In this document: positions 18,402-27,767 of the stretch, in pieces
How positions within the stretch are numbered: position 1 is the stretch's first letter
Layout of the letters: each line of letters opens with the position of its first letter
Assembly: GCF_005491425.1 (NCBI RefSeq)
Contig: NZ_CP028083.1
Coordinates: 4,060,001 to 4,124,000, forward strand
From: Lysinibacillus sp. SGAir0095
Lineage (GTDB): Bacteria > Bacillota > Bacilli > Bacillales_A > Planococcaceae
Direction: 5' to 3'
DNA: 64,000 nucleotides
The notes under the pieces: generated by a model
The model's input: the letters and a program-made list of their open reading frames with translations, nothing else
What the model was told of the DNA's origin: nothing
Database searches by the model: none
Made by a program: the position numbers and the translations under genes

Positions 18402-18899
18402 TTAAATAGTTGCTGCTGAAGAAGCTGCTCCTTGGTCCGCCTTTACACAATCAATGGCAACAACGAGTGCTATTATAATAGCCTCCATGTCCTCATCGAT
18501 TATTTGGACCTTGTAACTATCCCCCCACGTGAACCATTCTTTACTCACATTACCGACTACTTCTCCATTCTGTACTATCTCAAAATTCATATCCCACCAG
18601 TTACCCCGAACCTCAATTCCTGCTGCCTCAATCGTATAGCGTGGCTTAAAAAAAGAAAACTCCTTCTTGATGGTTACCGCTTCTTTACCATTCACCTCGA
18701 CAAAAAACTTTGGCAAAAAGCTAAACACCTTTTTCGTTATAAGCGCCACTTCAGCTCTAGATGTATCCATAAGAGAGAAAGTCTTTGGAATTTGCATAAA
18801 ACTGCCCTCTACATAATACACATCGTTCTCCTGCTGATCCTTGACAGTAAACTTCCCACTTAAGCTAAAGACCTTTTGTTTTATATAAAGTTGTTTCAT
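18402..18899 (-). CDS. yxjI: LURP-one-related / YxjI-family protein
   Basis: A 165-aa tubby-like beta-barrel protein of the LURP-one/YxjI family. It begins MKQLYIKQKVFSLSGKFTV and has the recurring pattern of short beta strands (VYYVEGSFM, ALITKKVFSFLPKF, VTIKKEFSFFKPRY, VRGNWWDMNFEI) typical of these proteins, ending in a hydrophobic helix ALVVAIDCV. The biochemical role of the family is not established. RBS AGGAGG is close upstream of the ATG. It is monocistronic. Confidence 0.8.
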   Translation of the reverse strand: MKQLYIKQKVFSLSGKFTVKDQQENDVYYVEGSFMQIPKTFSLMDTSRAEVALITKKVFSFLPKFFVEVNGKEAVTIKKEFSFFKPRYTIEAAGIEVRGNWWDMNFEIVQNGEVVGNVSKEWFTWGDSYKVQIIDEDMEAIIIALVVAIDCVKADQGAASSAATI

Positions 18900-19063
18900 C
18901 TTGAACCTCCTAAGTTTAGATGTTAAACGTAATTTTTCTCTAAAATCGTCGCGATTGCTCCTATCCCAAAAATTTTATTTACTCCTGTATACGAGTCTAA
19001 TATGAAGAAAGTTCTGTTAGTATCCATCTATTTTTAAAATTCAAATTTAAAATTGCAAGACAA

Positions 19064-19096
19064 AAATCCGCATTGCTGCTTTTAACAATGCGGACT
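19064..19096 (-). terminator. Terminator after the partition adaptor gene
   Basis: TCCGCATTG/CAATGCGGA perfect 9-bp stem, with TTTTT following in the minus direction. Confidence 0.75.
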
Positions 19097-19110
19097 TCAT
19101 ATTTATGATA

Positions 19111-19725
19111 CTACTTATTCATCTTATTAAGAAAATCCCCTAGCAGACTGTCTAGATCAAACTCTGCATTTTCTTCATGTTGCTCATTTTTATCATCACT
19201 TTGGTTTTGTGTCGCCCTTTCCCAATCAAACGCGTCTAAATCATCTATTGTTTCTAAATCAATCGAAGCAGTTGTTTCTTCAATAGGATCGACAATGTCC
19301 TCCACGGGGTATGTTTCTTCCATACTAGGCTCTGCATGGGATACTTCTTCTTGCAAATACAAGGCTTCATTTATATCTAAGGAGCTGCTATTTAATGATG
19401 CAAGCAAAGCCGTGGCACGAACTGGATCCATTAATAGTTGGTAAATAATTGTTCCCAATAAGGCCTCCGAATGCTCATGCTTTAACCAATTCCGCTGTGA
19501 TTTACTTAGTTTATGAGGAAGAGGAATCGTGATTGTTTCCCGTTCCTTCGAAAAAGATTGTCCGACACCTTGAAGTACAAACTCGGCCATTTTACTCGAA
19601 AAATTCCTTCTCTCCGTTTCCTTTAGCTTTTGTAAGTGCCTTAAAAGATGGTCAGGCGTATCGGAAGGAATTCGAAATGAAATGGCTTGGCCTCTCTTAA
19701 TCCCATTCTCCTTCGCACTTTTCAT
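19111..19725 (-). CDS. ParR-like partition adaptor (putative)
   Basis: A 204-aa protein encoded 9 nt downstream of the actin-like gene. Residues 1-80 are basic and contain FRIPSDTPDHLLRHLQKLKE followed by helical FSSKMAEFVLQG, a layout compatible with a ribbon-helix-helix DNA-binding domain. The C-terminal half is very acidic (IVDPIEET ... DDLDAFDWE ... ENAEFDLDSLLGDFLNKM). ParR adaptors bind centromere repeats by the N-terminus and contact ParM filament ends by a C-terminal tail, which fits this architecture and position. Sequence identity to known ParR is not recognisable, so the call rests on context. Confidence 0.6.
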   Translation of the reverse strand: MKSAKENGIKRGQAISFRIPSDTPDHLLRHLQKLKETERRNFSSKMAEFVLQGVGQSFSKERETITIPLPHKLSKSQRNWLKHEHSEALLGTIIYQLLMDPVRATALLASLNSSSLDINEALYLQEEVSHAEPSMEETYPVEDIVDPIEETTASIDLETIDDLDAFDWERATQNQSDDKNEQHEENAEFDLDSLLGDFLNKMNK

Positions 19726-19734
19726 ATAATCACC

Positions 19735-20925
19735 CTAATTTTTCACAGGTTCTTGGGATTGCTTATGCTTTTCTGACTTTCTGATAAAATCATTAATGAG
19801 TTTATAATACGCATTGGCCATCATCCAAATGCTCTCTTTTTCATCTTCAAAGAAATCGATATTATAACCATCTAGATTATTATTTAACGTCTTAATGTAT
19901 TCCTTTAAAACATTTGCTCCACCGCCAACGAAATAGCAGATTTCTGTTTGCGAATTTTTCTGCCATACATTTCGTAATAAGCGATACTGTTTTTTAGCTA
20001 GTTCCAGTAAGATGCGATCTGTAATATCATGAACACTTGTCCGACTTCCTTTTACCATAATGTGATTACGATCATTTTTTCTTGTGATAATTTCAACCAC
20101 ATCACGACGGCTGTCTAATTCAATGCCGTGTCTCGACCTAATTTCTTCTCTTATGGCTTCCAATGATTCCGATACGCCAAGGTTGAATCCTTGAGCCTTA
20201 TCGTCATCTACATTTCGATTCTTAATGACCGCTATATCTGTCGATAGGCCACCTATATCCTGAATAATAATTCGTTTGTCAATTAAGTCTTTATTAATAA
20301 TTTTAAGTTGATTATCCATTACAAGATTTATATAAGCTGCAAAGCCTTCCGGATAAATCTTCACTTCATTGAATTTAATATTCACTTTCAATCCCTGGTA
20401 TTTCGGTGTAACCAGAAACTCCACCTGATGGACGGAGCCTACCAATTTTGAGCGGTAGCCAGCATCCTTTCCTTCCTTCACTTCGCGTAGAGGAAGTCCA
20501 GTGCCTAATGTGTAATTTGCATCGATTACATTTTTTGTTCGTGGGAAATTACTCGTATTTTTTTCGTTAACAGCATCTAGCGCCAGCGTAGCAAAAAGCA
20601 TGATCAATGTTTGATCTTCCTCCGATTTAGCACTGCCTGGATCTAATTCAGTGGCATTGCTGCTCTTTGTTGCCAAATTACCTACTCGATAGATGGCATT
20701 ATTTTCTTTTAATGCAGGGGAGTGCACCTTGATATGAATTCCTTCTAGCGGATTTTTAGTATCTAGTTCTTCTATTCCAATAACCGGACGATCTTCTGTA
20801 TCCCTTGCAACAATATTAGGAATATTTAATTCGTACTCTACTTCACCAAAAATTGCCTTAATGGAGTCATTACCAACATCTACAGCTGCAGTTCGAGAGC
20901 TAATCATGTAATCATCCCTTTTCAT
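19735..20925 (-). CDS. ParM/Alp-type actin-like ATPase
   Basis: A 396-aa actin-fold protein. Phosphate 1 loop AAVDVGNDSIKA, phosphate 2 loop IIQDIGGLSTDIAV and adenosine loop YFVGGGANVLKEYI are in the usual order. Such proteins polymerise with ATP to push apart plasmid copies, bound through an adaptor to a centromere site. Here the probable adaptor follows 9 nt downstream and an iterated site lies upstream. No replication gene is nearby, so the module is either chromosomally domesticated or the remnant of an integrated plasmid or phage. The frame starts at ATG 20925; a second Met at residue 7 is possible. Confidence 0.85.
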   Translation of the reverse strand: MKRDDYMISSRTAAVDVGNDSIKAIFGEVEYELNIPNIVARDTEDRPVIGIEELDTKNPLEGIHIKVHSPALKENNAIYRVGNLATKSSNATELDPGSAKSEEDQTLIMLFATLALDAVNEKNTSNFPRTKNVIDANYTLGTGLPLREVKEGKDAGYRSKLVGSVHQVEFLVTPKYQGLKVNIKFNEVKIYPEGFAAYINLVMDNQLKIINKDLIDKRIIIQDIGGLSTDIAVIKNRNVDDDKAQGFNLGVSESLEAIREEIRSRHGIELDSRRDVVEIITRKNDRNHIMVKGSRTSVHDITDRILLELAKKQYRLLRNVWQKNSQTEICYFVGGGANVLKEYIKTLNNNLDGYNIDFFEDEKESIWMMANAYYKLINDFIRKSEKHKQSQEPVKN

Positions 20926-21011
20926 TTTATTATTAGATTTTAAAGGATAATTTTGTAAAATCCTTTAGTTCTAATTAAAGGTTATAAGAGTTTACTCTAT
21001 TCTTCAATGAG

Positions 21012-21200
21012 GTTTACCTAAAAGAAATACAACTGTAAACACCTCGTAAACTGCGGCTATTTGTAGACATTTCCGTAATCTTTGGTAACAAATTCGTTTA
21101 CATCCCATATATTCAACATGTACACGGTATTGTTTACATGTATACAGAAATGTACACGTATCGTTTACTGAATGTGTACATGTAAACATATTTGTAGACT
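21012..21200. repeat. Iterated GTTTAC/TGTACA elements, candidate parC centromere
   Basis: Between the actin-like gene and the next feature, GTTTAC or its complement GTAAAC occurs about seven times (21012, 21036, 21046, 21095, 21132, 21162 and 21182 approximately). It is interspersed with TGTACA/TGTATAC and two GTAGAC variants. Such arrays upstream of parM-parR operons are where ParR binds and where the operon is autoregulated. I see no other explanation for the density. Confidence 0.6.
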
Positions 21201-21321
21201 TACCGCTTCTAGTTATCGAACATCTACTTTCTTCAGCTATTTGACAAAATCTAAATTCCTAACTAATTTTAAAAGTAAAAGTTAGAGTTTTTATTATTGG
21301 AAGACCGAGGAGAAGTTCAAT

Positions 21322-21456
21322 ATGTCAGTTCCTAAAAGTAACAGAACAAATGAAGGAAAAAAACGTGCAGCTTCATTAGACTTAGCACGAGGTACGATGC
21401 TGCTGCTTATTGTACTTGCTCATGCACCACTTCTAATCAGAGCTAAAAAGAGCTAG
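21322..21456 (+). pseudogene. Truncated DUF418-type membrane protein (44 aa)
   Basis: The frame starts after GAGGAG with MSVPKSNRTNEGKKRAASL and then LDLARGTMLLLIVLAHAPLL, the signature first helix of DUF418/YeiB membrane proteins (normally about 350-400 aa). It then ends in RAKKS-stop, inside a hairpin that serves the opposite gene. Only the first membrane segment survives, so this is a deletion relic. Confidence 0.7.
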
Positions 21457-21480
21457 GATTATTATTCATAGCTCTTTCAC
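21446..21480 (-). terminator. Terminator after the diguanylate cyclase gene
   Basis: AAAGAGCTA/TAGCTCTTT perfect stem, followed by TTTTT in the minus direction. It overlaps the end of the DUF418 stub. Confidence 0.75.
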
Positions 21481-21503
21481 TCCTTTTAATTCTTTCTCAT
21501 TTC

Positions 21504-22493
21504 CTAGATGTGACTGGCAATCAGTTCATTTCCCTTGTCCTTGTACATGGCTCTATCTGCAATTTTGATCATATTGTCTAAATTTGCATGGGGAACATCA
21601 GTAGTGTAGGCCCACCCCATACTAGCAGAAACACTTATCATTAGATGATCCAAGACGATTGGCTTATCCAGAGCAAATTGAATACGCTCCGATAAACTTT
21701 CTAGTATTAGATTGTCGATATTGGATACTAAAATCACAAATTCATCTCCACCTAATCGACAAAGTAAATCCGTCTCTCTCAGTACACCACTTACCCTTGA
21801 AACAATTCCCTCTAATAATTGATCCCCTATTTCATGTCCATATGTATCATTTATTTTTTTAAATCCATTCATATCCATGAATAATAGTGCGATCGAATGG
21901 ACTTTTAATTCTTTTTGTAAATCAAACTTTTCCTTGAGTAGTAACCGATTTGCTGCCCCAGTTAAAGGATCCTGATACGCTAATTTCTGGAGCTTAACGT
22001 TTGCCTCTTTTATCTTGTGAATAAAAGTTAATAGAAAAGCTGTAGTAAATAAGCCAAACAAAACAAGATAAACAAAATCCTCCTTTACGACATTCGGAAA
22101 AATTTCATTATGAAGATAAAAGAAAGAATAAAATGTAAGAATGATAGAAGCAATACCTGCTATCACTACCAATCGAGAATTTTGATAGATGGCACTTAGA
22201 GGTAAAGCTAGCCACATGAATAAATAATTTACTAAATACGGAGAATCAGTCAGTAAGAAATAGATATAGATATACATACAGCTGACCATTACATACATAG
22301 TTATTTTGGGATTTACTTTTTTGTGAATGAATAGTATCAGAAGAATGCCAAAAACGGTAAATAAAAAAGCTGGAGGGAAAATACTTGCTAATCCTTCAAT
22401 GAAACTATTAACCGTTACTTGCACGAAATAAAAAACACTTATCAAAACAAATAATATTGAATTTCGACGATGAATTAATTCATTACTAATCAT
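21504..22493 (-). CDS. Membrane diguanylate cyclase (GGDEF)
   Basis: Makes cyclic di-GMP from two GTP. About six hydrophobic helices fill the N-terminal half, and a GGDEF domain the C-terminal half. The active-site motif is intact (RLGGDEFVIL), and the inhibitory I-site RETD lies five residues before it, so product feedback is likely. DPLTGAANR marks the domain entry. The frame could open at GTG 22547, but no ribosome-binding site precedes it. AGGAAG sits 7 nt before ATG 22493, so I use that start (329 aa). No EAL domain or operon partner is present. Confidence 0.9.
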   Translation of the reverse strand: MISNELIHRRNSILFVLISVFYFVQVTVNSFIEGLASIFPPAFLFTVFGILLILFIHKKVNPKITMYVMVSCMYIYIYFLLTDSPYLVNYLFMWLALPLSAIYQNSRLVVIAGIASIILTFYSFFYLHNEIFPNVVKEDFVYLVLFGLFTTAFLLTFIHKIKEANVKLQKLAYQDPLTGAANRLLLKEKFDLQKELKVHSIALLFMDMNGFKKINDTYGHEIGDQLLEGIVSRVSGVLRETDLLCRLGGDEFVILVSNIDNLILESLSERIQFALDKPIVLDHLMISVSASMGWAYTTDVPHANLDNMIKIADRAMYKDKGNELIASHI

Positions 22494-22737
22494 AGCTAAT
22501 CTTCCTGTTCTTGTTGAAATAGGGCATGGTTCTTCGGTATGTATCACTAAAAATACAAAAAATTCTACTATTTCACTTTATTATAGCTTATGGAAGATAT
22601 CCATGACTTTGTTAAATAATAACAATTTTTTATCTACTTACCTTTCTTCTATAAAACTTTAGGTAATTATGTCGATTATTATATTGTTATAGCTTTAAAA
22701 AGAATTTATCTTACACTTTTGGAAGAAGGTAATAGTC

Positions 22738-24036
22738 ATGAGTATTTTTGCAAAAAAACAAGCAGCTGGTTACTTGAAAGAGGAAAGCGACAAACATATA
22801 CAAAATGTAAGAATTGATATCCGTAAACACAAAAGTTTATTACAGCAGATATCCATCATTGACCTAACTATAGAAGATCTAGCGGTAGCAAAAGCTCTAC
22901 AACCAATAATTCAAGAGAATATCGAGAAAATTTATAACCCCATTTACAACCATTCTATTGAAGGAATTCGTAAAGTTGTCGATATGACTCCGATTGGGCT
23001 TGATTTAGAGCGCTCCCAAAAATACGTTGTTGGTTTTTTTGATGGAAAAATTGATGATGCTTTTGCTGAGATGAAATACCAACTTGGAAAATATTATTTA
23101 AAGGTTGGTGTCGAAATAAAATGGTACCTTTGTGTAAATCAATTCCTAATGAACAACATACACGATATTTTAAAACAAGCGTTCAAAGAGGATAAAGATA
23201 GTCTAGCACTCGCTTCTAACGTACTTAGTAAGATATTCAATTTAGAAACACAACTTTCATTATCAGCTTTACAAGAACTGCAGAATGAAGAAGCCGCCAT
23301 GCATGAAATGAATGCCAAGCAAAACATCAAGCAAACAATTGGGACAATAACGGAAGAGTTGGCCGCAATGTCAGAAGAAGTCGGCTCATCCGTTGCAGAT
23401 GTCATAGTCCGTTCAGAAAGCATGAAGTCTGAATTAGAGGAAGGATTACATTCATCCATTAATACAACTGAGATTTCACAAAAGGGAAGACATCAATTAG
23501 ATCAAGTAATTAACCAAATTGCTATCTTAAAAGATAGTGTATTTGGAATTAAATCGAGTATCAGTTCGTTGGAAACAAACTCTAGGGAAATTGGAAGCAT
23601 CGTTGAAGTCATTACTTCCATTGCTGAACAAACGAATCTTTTAGCACTCAATGCCGCTATTGAAGCAGCAAGAGCTGGAGAACATGGAAAAGGATTTTCA
23701 GTAGTAGCAACCGAAGTAAAAAAATTAGCGGAACAAACAAAAATGTCGTCGAGTACAATTACCAATTTAGTAGATACAACAACAAAGCAAATTGAAAATG
23801 TAGTTAACGAAATAAACAATGTAAATTCTCAAACTTTGTCAGCGAATCAGAATGTCCAAGATACGGTAAAAAGCTTTGACGAAATTCTAACAGCAAGCGA
23901 GACAAGCAAGAAACAAAATGAGCGTACCAACCAAGAAATGATTAATTTTACAAGCATTTTAAAAGAAATTGAACAAGCCGGTTTAAAAGTTGCACAAATA
24001 GCAGATCAATTAAATCAGACGATGCAAGGATATTAG
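22738..24036 (+). CDS. HemAT-like soluble chemoreceptor with atypical globin domain
   Basis: A cytoplasmic methyl-accepting chemotaxis protein (432 aa, no membrane segment). Residues about 20-185 align by eye with the protoglobin sensor domain of B. subtilis HemAT, for example [16 protein letters not shown] and KWYLxxNQFL. The C-terminal signalling domain holds the hairpin tip [21 protein letters not shown]. The segment matching HemAT's heme-ligating ASIHLRIGL reads GKYYLKVGV here, so the proximal His is Tyr120. Heme binding is therefore uncertain; the domain may use Tyr or sense something else. It should signal to CheA/CheW. Confidence 0.85.
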   Translation: MSIFAKKQAAGYLKEESDKHIQNVRIDIRKHKSLLQQISIIDLTIEDLAVAKALQPIIQENIEKIYNPIYNHSIEGIRKVVDMTPIGLDLERSQKYVVGFFDGKIDDAFAEMKYQLGKYYLKVGVEIKWYLCVNQFLMNNIHDILKQAFKEDKDSLALASNVLSKIFNLETQLSLSALQELQNEEAAMHEMNAKQNIKQTIGTITEELAAMSEEVGSSVADVIVRSESMKSELEEGLHSSINTTEISQKGRHQLDQVINQIAILKDSVFGIKSSISSLETNSREIGSIVEVITSIAEQTNLLALNAAIEAARAGEHGKGFSVVATEVKKLAEQTKMSSSTITNLVDTTTKQIENVVNEINNVNSQTLSANQNVQDTVKSFDEILTASETSKKQNERTNQEMINFTSILKEIEQAGLKVAQIADQLNQTMQGY

Positions 24037-24087
24037 AAAGTTAATAAAACGAATAATATTTTCATATCCAATGGGATTTAAATAACT

Positions 24088-24131
24088 CTCCTCAATTGAA
24101 ATTACTTATTATTTCGATTGAGGAGCATTTT
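24088..24131 (+). terminator. Terminator after the chemoreceptor gene
   Basis: CTCCTCAAT-GAAAT pairs with ATTTC-ATTGAGGAG; T-rich tail. Confidence 0.7.
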
Positions 24132-24213
24132 AAGATATAGAATAAAGCTATCCACAAAGAGTCAGGTTTATCTAACTCTTTAGGACAAACTTCTTACTAA
24201 CTAGATTTAAAGA

Positions 24214-24948
24214 TTAACGAGCTGTCATACCGCCATCGATAATAAATTCTGAGCCAGTCGAGTAACTTGATTCATCAGAAGCTAGGAATAATACCATTTT
24301 TGAAACTTCCTCAGGCTGTGCAACGCGCCCCATTGGAATATGCTTTGCAAATTCTTCTACAGCAGCTTTAGTATCCTCTTGAACAACCATTGGCGTTGCG
24401 ATTACACCTGGATGTACAGAGTTAACACGAATTCCAAAGTTAGCACACTCCATTGCTGCAGCTTTTGTTAAGCCGCGTACAGCAAATTTCGTATCTGTAT
24501 AACCTACAGCACCCGCAACTAAACCGTTCATTGAGGAGATATTGATAATAGAACCGCCGCCTCCCTTTTGCATAGATGGAACTACTGCTTTCATCCCTAA
24601 GAATACAGACACCTGGTTAATCTCTACAATACGGCGATAGTCTTCTAAAGTTGTCTCCATCAAAGATTTTGCCATAGTAATCCCGGCATTATTTACTAAT
24701 ATATTTATAGGGCCAAATGCTTCTTCAGTTTTAGCAACAACTATTAACCAATCTTCTTCAGATGCTACATTCTGTTTTATGAATCGTGCGTTTTCACCAA
24801 GTTCTGCTACTAAAGCTTGGCCTTTCTCTTCGTTTAAGTCTGTAATAACGACCTTTGCGCCTTCATCCACGAATAATTTGGCATGGGCTGCTCCCATCCC
24901 TTGTGCTGCTCCAGTAATAATTGCTACTTTATCTTTTAATCGACCCAT
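24214..24948 (-). CDS. Short-chain dehydrogenase/reductase
   Basis: Classical SDR of 244 aa that oxidises or reduces an alcohol/ketone with NAD(P). The cofactor loop TGAAQGMG is at 12-19, with D37 suggesting NAD. NNAG is at 86-89, and the catalytic residues are S138/S139, Y150 and K154 (YTDTK). The overall look resembles 3-alpha/20-beta-hydroxysteroid or cyclohexanol dehydrogenases, but the substrate cannot be told. It is downstream of a TetR gene on the same strand, with a long palindrome between them. Confidence 0.88.
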   Translation of the reverse strand: MGRLKDKVAIITGAAQGMGAAHAKLFVDEGAKVVITDLNEEKGQALVAELGENARFIKQNVASEEDWLIVVAKTEEAFGPINILVNNAGITMAKSLMETTLEDYRRIVEINQVSVFLGMKAVVPSMQKGGGGSIINISSMNGLVAGAVGYTDTKFAVRGLTKAAAMECANFGIRVNSVHPGVIATPMVVQEDTKAAVEEFAKHIPMGRVAQPEEVSKMVLFLASDESSYSTGSEFIIDGGMTAR

Positions 24949-24978
24949 GAAGTAGACCTCCTAATAAGTTTAACTAAT

Positions 24979-25002
24979 AAAGTGATAGTTAACTATCACT
25001 TT
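24979..25002. promoter_or_regulatory. 24-bp palindromic operator (probable TetR site)
   Basis: AAAGTGATAGTTAACTATCACTTT (shown as positions only beyond the core AGTGATAGTTAACTATCACT, 24981-25000) is a perfect palindrome. It lies 31 bp before the SDR start and 59 bp after the TetR stop. Confidence 0.75.
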
Positions 25003-25060
25003 TCAATTACACTTTATCAAAACTCCCGTTCTTAGGTCAAACAAATCGCTCTAGATCTTC

Positions 25061-25690
25061 TCAAGGCTTGATAAATTCCAAAAACATAGCCTTCATGAGC
25101 TCAATCTGCGCTAATGAGTCCGGTGATGTAACCGGCACGATCTGCGGATTTGTTGTCGCAATTTTAACGCAGAAAAAGCTAAAACTATGGACAATAGTTG
25201 TCACGAGTAAATGTTGATCGATATCTTCACGAATGGAACGGTCTACTTCACTGTCTTTGACAATTTGCATCAAGGTTGCCAAAAAGCGCTCTCTAGACTG
25301 ACGGTAAGGTGTCATCATATCATCCGGATATTCGGCCATTGATGTATATAAATCAAATGAATGGTGGAAACGGATAAGCTTTGTATGAGCCTCCCCCGTC
25401 ATTTCTGTGTAGTAATCTAAAATACGCGAAACTTTTTCATAGGCAGTTAATGATTGCTCGATAATCTTTCGGATATGTGTATCCATGTCTTCTAAAATTT
25501 CATTCGCTACTGTAAACACAACGTACTCCTTCTTAGGGAAGTAACGGAATAGCGTGGCAATGCCAATTTGTGCGTCATCCGCAATTTCCTGCATTTGAAC
25601 CTCTAGCAACCCACGATCTAAGAACAATTCTTTTGCCACTTTAATAATCGTTTGTTTTGTTTCTAACTTCTTTTGTTCTCGTTTGTTCAT
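25061..25690 (-). CDS. TetR/AcrR-family regulator
   Basis: A 209-aa protein. The N-terminal helix-turn-helix matches TetR (KQTIIKVAKELFLDRGLLEVQMQ ... IGIATLFRYFPKKE), with a variable all-helical ligand domain after it. Its gene precedes the SDR gene on the same strand, and the palindrome between them is the likely operator, so it probably represses the dehydrogenase until a small hydrophobic ligand binds. The ribosome-binding site before ATG 25690 is weak. Confidence 0.88.
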   Translation of the reverse strand: MNKREQKKLETKQTIIKVAKELFLDRGLLEVQMQEIADDAQIGIATLFRYFPKKEYVVFTVANEILEDMDTHIRKIIEQSLTAYEKVSRILDYYTEMTGEAHTKLIRFHHSFDLYTSMAEYPDDMMTPYRQSRERFLATLMQIVKDSEVDRSIREDIDQHLLVTTIVHSFSFFCVKIATTNPQIVPVTSPDSLAQIELMKAMFLEFIKP

Positions 25691-25920
25691 ATAAGCACTT
25701 CTTTTCTGTTTTTACTATTTCGCTATTATGTTTATTTCTTCAACACCTTGTTAATCCATAATAAAGGGAAGAAATTTACTATATATACAACGTATTATAT
25801 CGAATTACCTTTTTTAACTCATCTGTATACTGTAATGGATTTCAGTAGAAAATAAACTACTAACGGCTTGTCCCTTTAAACTATATCAACTTAACAGAAT
25901 CAATTTAAGGAGAAAAGTAG

Positions 25921-26874
25921 ATGAAAATACGGTTCGGATACGTAGCAAATGCAATGGGATTATGGGATGCAAGTCCATCAAAAACTTTAACTTTTGCCCG
26001 GTATTCAACACTTCCCAAAGATGAACGAATGGAAAAGTTAAAATCGGTAACAGCACAAAACTTACATCATACGAAAAGAATTTTGTACTACAATATTGCC
26101 CATGAAATAGAATTATATCGGTTTTCGAGTTCTTTAGTCCCTTTGGCAACCCATCCTGAGGTGATGTGGGATTTCTATACTCCATTCAAAAATGAATGGG
26201 AGGAGCTAGGAAAAATAGTCCAACAATTTAAGCTAAGGGTAAGCTTTCACCCAAATCAATTTACACTTTTCACAAGCCCAAAAGAAGAAGTAACAATGAA
26301 TGCTGTAAAGGATATGGAATATCACTATAAAATGCTGAGAGCCATGAATGCCCTACATACAGGTTTAATCAATATTCATATAGGGGGAGCCTATGGGGAT
26401 AAAAGCAAATCATTAGATCGATTCCATCAAAATCTCAAACAGTTGCCACATGAAATTAAAAAACATATGACCCTTGAAAACGATGATAAGACATATAATG
26501 TACCTGAAACACTTCTAGTCTGTGAAAAGGAAGGCATTCCAATGGTACTTGATTATCATCACCATATGGCTAATAAGGAGGAAGCCGACCTTCAACTTGA
26601 TTTACAGCGTATTTTTCACACATGGAATTCAACAAATGTTCTACCGAAAGTTCACATTTCTTCTCCCAAATCTGATCAAGCCTTCCGTTCACATGCAGAC
26701 TATGTCTCATTAGACTTTGTCCTCCCCTTCTTAAAGAAGGCAAAGGAACTGGACCAGAACTTTGACATAATGATAGAAGCAAAACAGAAGAACCTTGCTA
26801 TGCAGAAACTTGTGGAGGAAATAGCTGCTATTCGAGGAGTCAAACGTATTTCGAGTTCATCTGTAGAATGGTAA
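25921..26874 (+). CDS. uvsE: UV damage endonuclease
   Basis: UvdE/UvsE-family TIM-barrel nuclease that nicks DNA 5' to UV photoproducts and abasic sites, starting an alternative excision repair. The metal-ligand motifs are all visible: [53 protein letters not shown] and MIEAKQKN. The length of 317 aa matches the B. subtilis protein. AAGGAG is 8-9 nt upstream of the ATG. Less than 1 kb away lies the spl operon, so this stretch is devoted to UV lesion repair, probably in germinating spores. Confidence 0.93.
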   Translation: MKIRFGYVANAMGLWDASPSKTLTFARYSTLPKDERMEKLKSVTAQNLHHTKRILYYNIAHEIELYRFSSSLVPLATHPEVMWDFYTPFKNEWEELGKIVQQFKLRVSFHPNQFTLFTSPKEEVTMNAVKDMEYHYKMLRAMNALHTGLINIHIGGAYGDKSKSLDRFHQNLKQLPHEIKKHMTLENDDKTYNVPETLLVCEKEGIPMVLDYHHHMANKEEADLQLDLQRIFHTWNSTNVLPKVHISSPKSDQAFRSHADYVSLDFVLPFLKKAKELDQNFDIMIEAKQKNLAMQKLVEEIAAIRGVKRISSSSVEW

Positions 26875-26991
26875 TCGCTAAGGAACACATCTTTTAATAA
26901 TTTGGGATAATTAACGGCTGTTGGAACTAGTTTTCCTTTTCCTCTAAACAACAAAAAAAGATGAAACCTTTACGATTTCACCTAGAACTTT

Positions 26992-27363
26992 TTACTGTTT
27001 CATATGATTCATTTCATTCATACAATCCAGAACAAGAGTAACACCCTGACTCAACGATGGCCCACCACCTAATGCTGCAGTCACACCTATCGCTTCAATA
27101 ATTTCTTGCTCTGAACATCCATGATCAAGACATCCTTTTGTATGATAAATAATGCAATACTCATCTTGAGCATGGATACTTATTCCTAATGCGATTAGAT
27201 GTTTTTGCTTTTGAGTTATTGCACCATCTTTAAAGCATTCTTCTGTAAAGGCATTAAACTGACTTACAAATCCAGGCATCTTTTCGTTAAATACACCAAG
27301 ACCCTTTTTATATTTGATCAGTGCTGCTTCAGTTTGATTTCCAGCATTCAATTCCAAATCCAA
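26992..27363 (-). CDS. Carboxymuconolactone decarboxylase / AhpD-like protein
   Basis: A 123-aa CMD-domain protein of the small helical peroxidase-type group. The motif EYCIIYHTKGCLDHG carries Cys and His, but the classic CxxC of AhpD is CxxY here. The helix EQEIIEAIGVTAALGGGPSL is typical. Peroxidase or disulfide-linked activity is inferred from the family only. The start is TTG (27363) behind AAAGGAG with a short gap. It lies convergent to uvsE and divergent from splA. Confidence 0.75.
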   Translation of the reverse strand: MDLELNAGNQTEAALIKYKKGLGVFNEKMPGFVSQFNAFTEECFKDGAITQKQKHLIALGISIHAQDEYCIIYHTKGCLDHGCSEQEIIEAIGVTAALGGGPSLSQGVTLVLDCMNEMNHMKQ

Positions 27364-27455
27364 TCAACTCCTTTTTATTTTTAGAGCAGATTTATTATGG
27401 ACCAAAATGGACAAGTATATTTATTTCCAGGTTTTCTCTTTCCATAATCATGAAA

Positions 27456-27484
27456 TCATAACTTTTGAAGCAAAAGGGATACTA
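27456..27484 (+). promoter_or_regulatory. Possible sporulation (sigma-G type) promoter of splAB
   Basis: TCATA (27456-27460) and GATACTA (27478-27484), 17 bp apart, approximate the sigma-G pattern GMATR / CATnMTA. Spl operons are under sigma-G in B. subtilis. Matches are imperfect. Confidence 0.3.
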
Positions 27485-27515
27485 TAATCACAATTTAAAA
27501 TGAAGGTGATATAAA

Positions 27516-27767
27516 ATGGAAAATCAAAATTATCAGGCTGGCGATATTGTTTATGTTTTTTACAGAAATCCTCATACACAAGATGTAGCAAATGTTCAAT
27601 CAGCAGCCGTGGTAAATAACCCTGAGAACGAGGATGAATTGGCTTTATTTTTATATGAAACCTATTATCCCCTTTCAACTGAAATGGCAGTTTATTCTTC
27701 AGAAGAAGAAGCAAACCAAGCCTACAACTATTATTACGGGGATACTTCAGAAGGATTTTTGCAATGA
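27516..27767 (+). CDS. splA: SplA, regulator of spore photoproduct lyase
   Basis: An 83-aa protein with the SplA signature AGDIVYVFYRNPHTQDVANVQ, ending in acidic EEEANQAYNYY. In B. subtilis SplA lowers splB expression, which limits the lyase before spores form. The gene overlaps splB by 4 nt (ATGA), the usual operon arrangement. GAAGGTG precedes the ATG by 7 nt. Confidence 0.9.
   Translation: MENQNYQAGDIVYVFYRNPHTQDVANVQSAAVVNNPENEDELALFLYETYYPLSTEMAVYSSEEEANQAYNYYYGDTSEGFLQ

Noticed and set aside
21004-21189. 61-codon minus-strand frame in the iterated site
   Set aside because: The peptide is built from translated repeats (Thr/Cys/Tyr-rich) and overlaps the candidate centromere.
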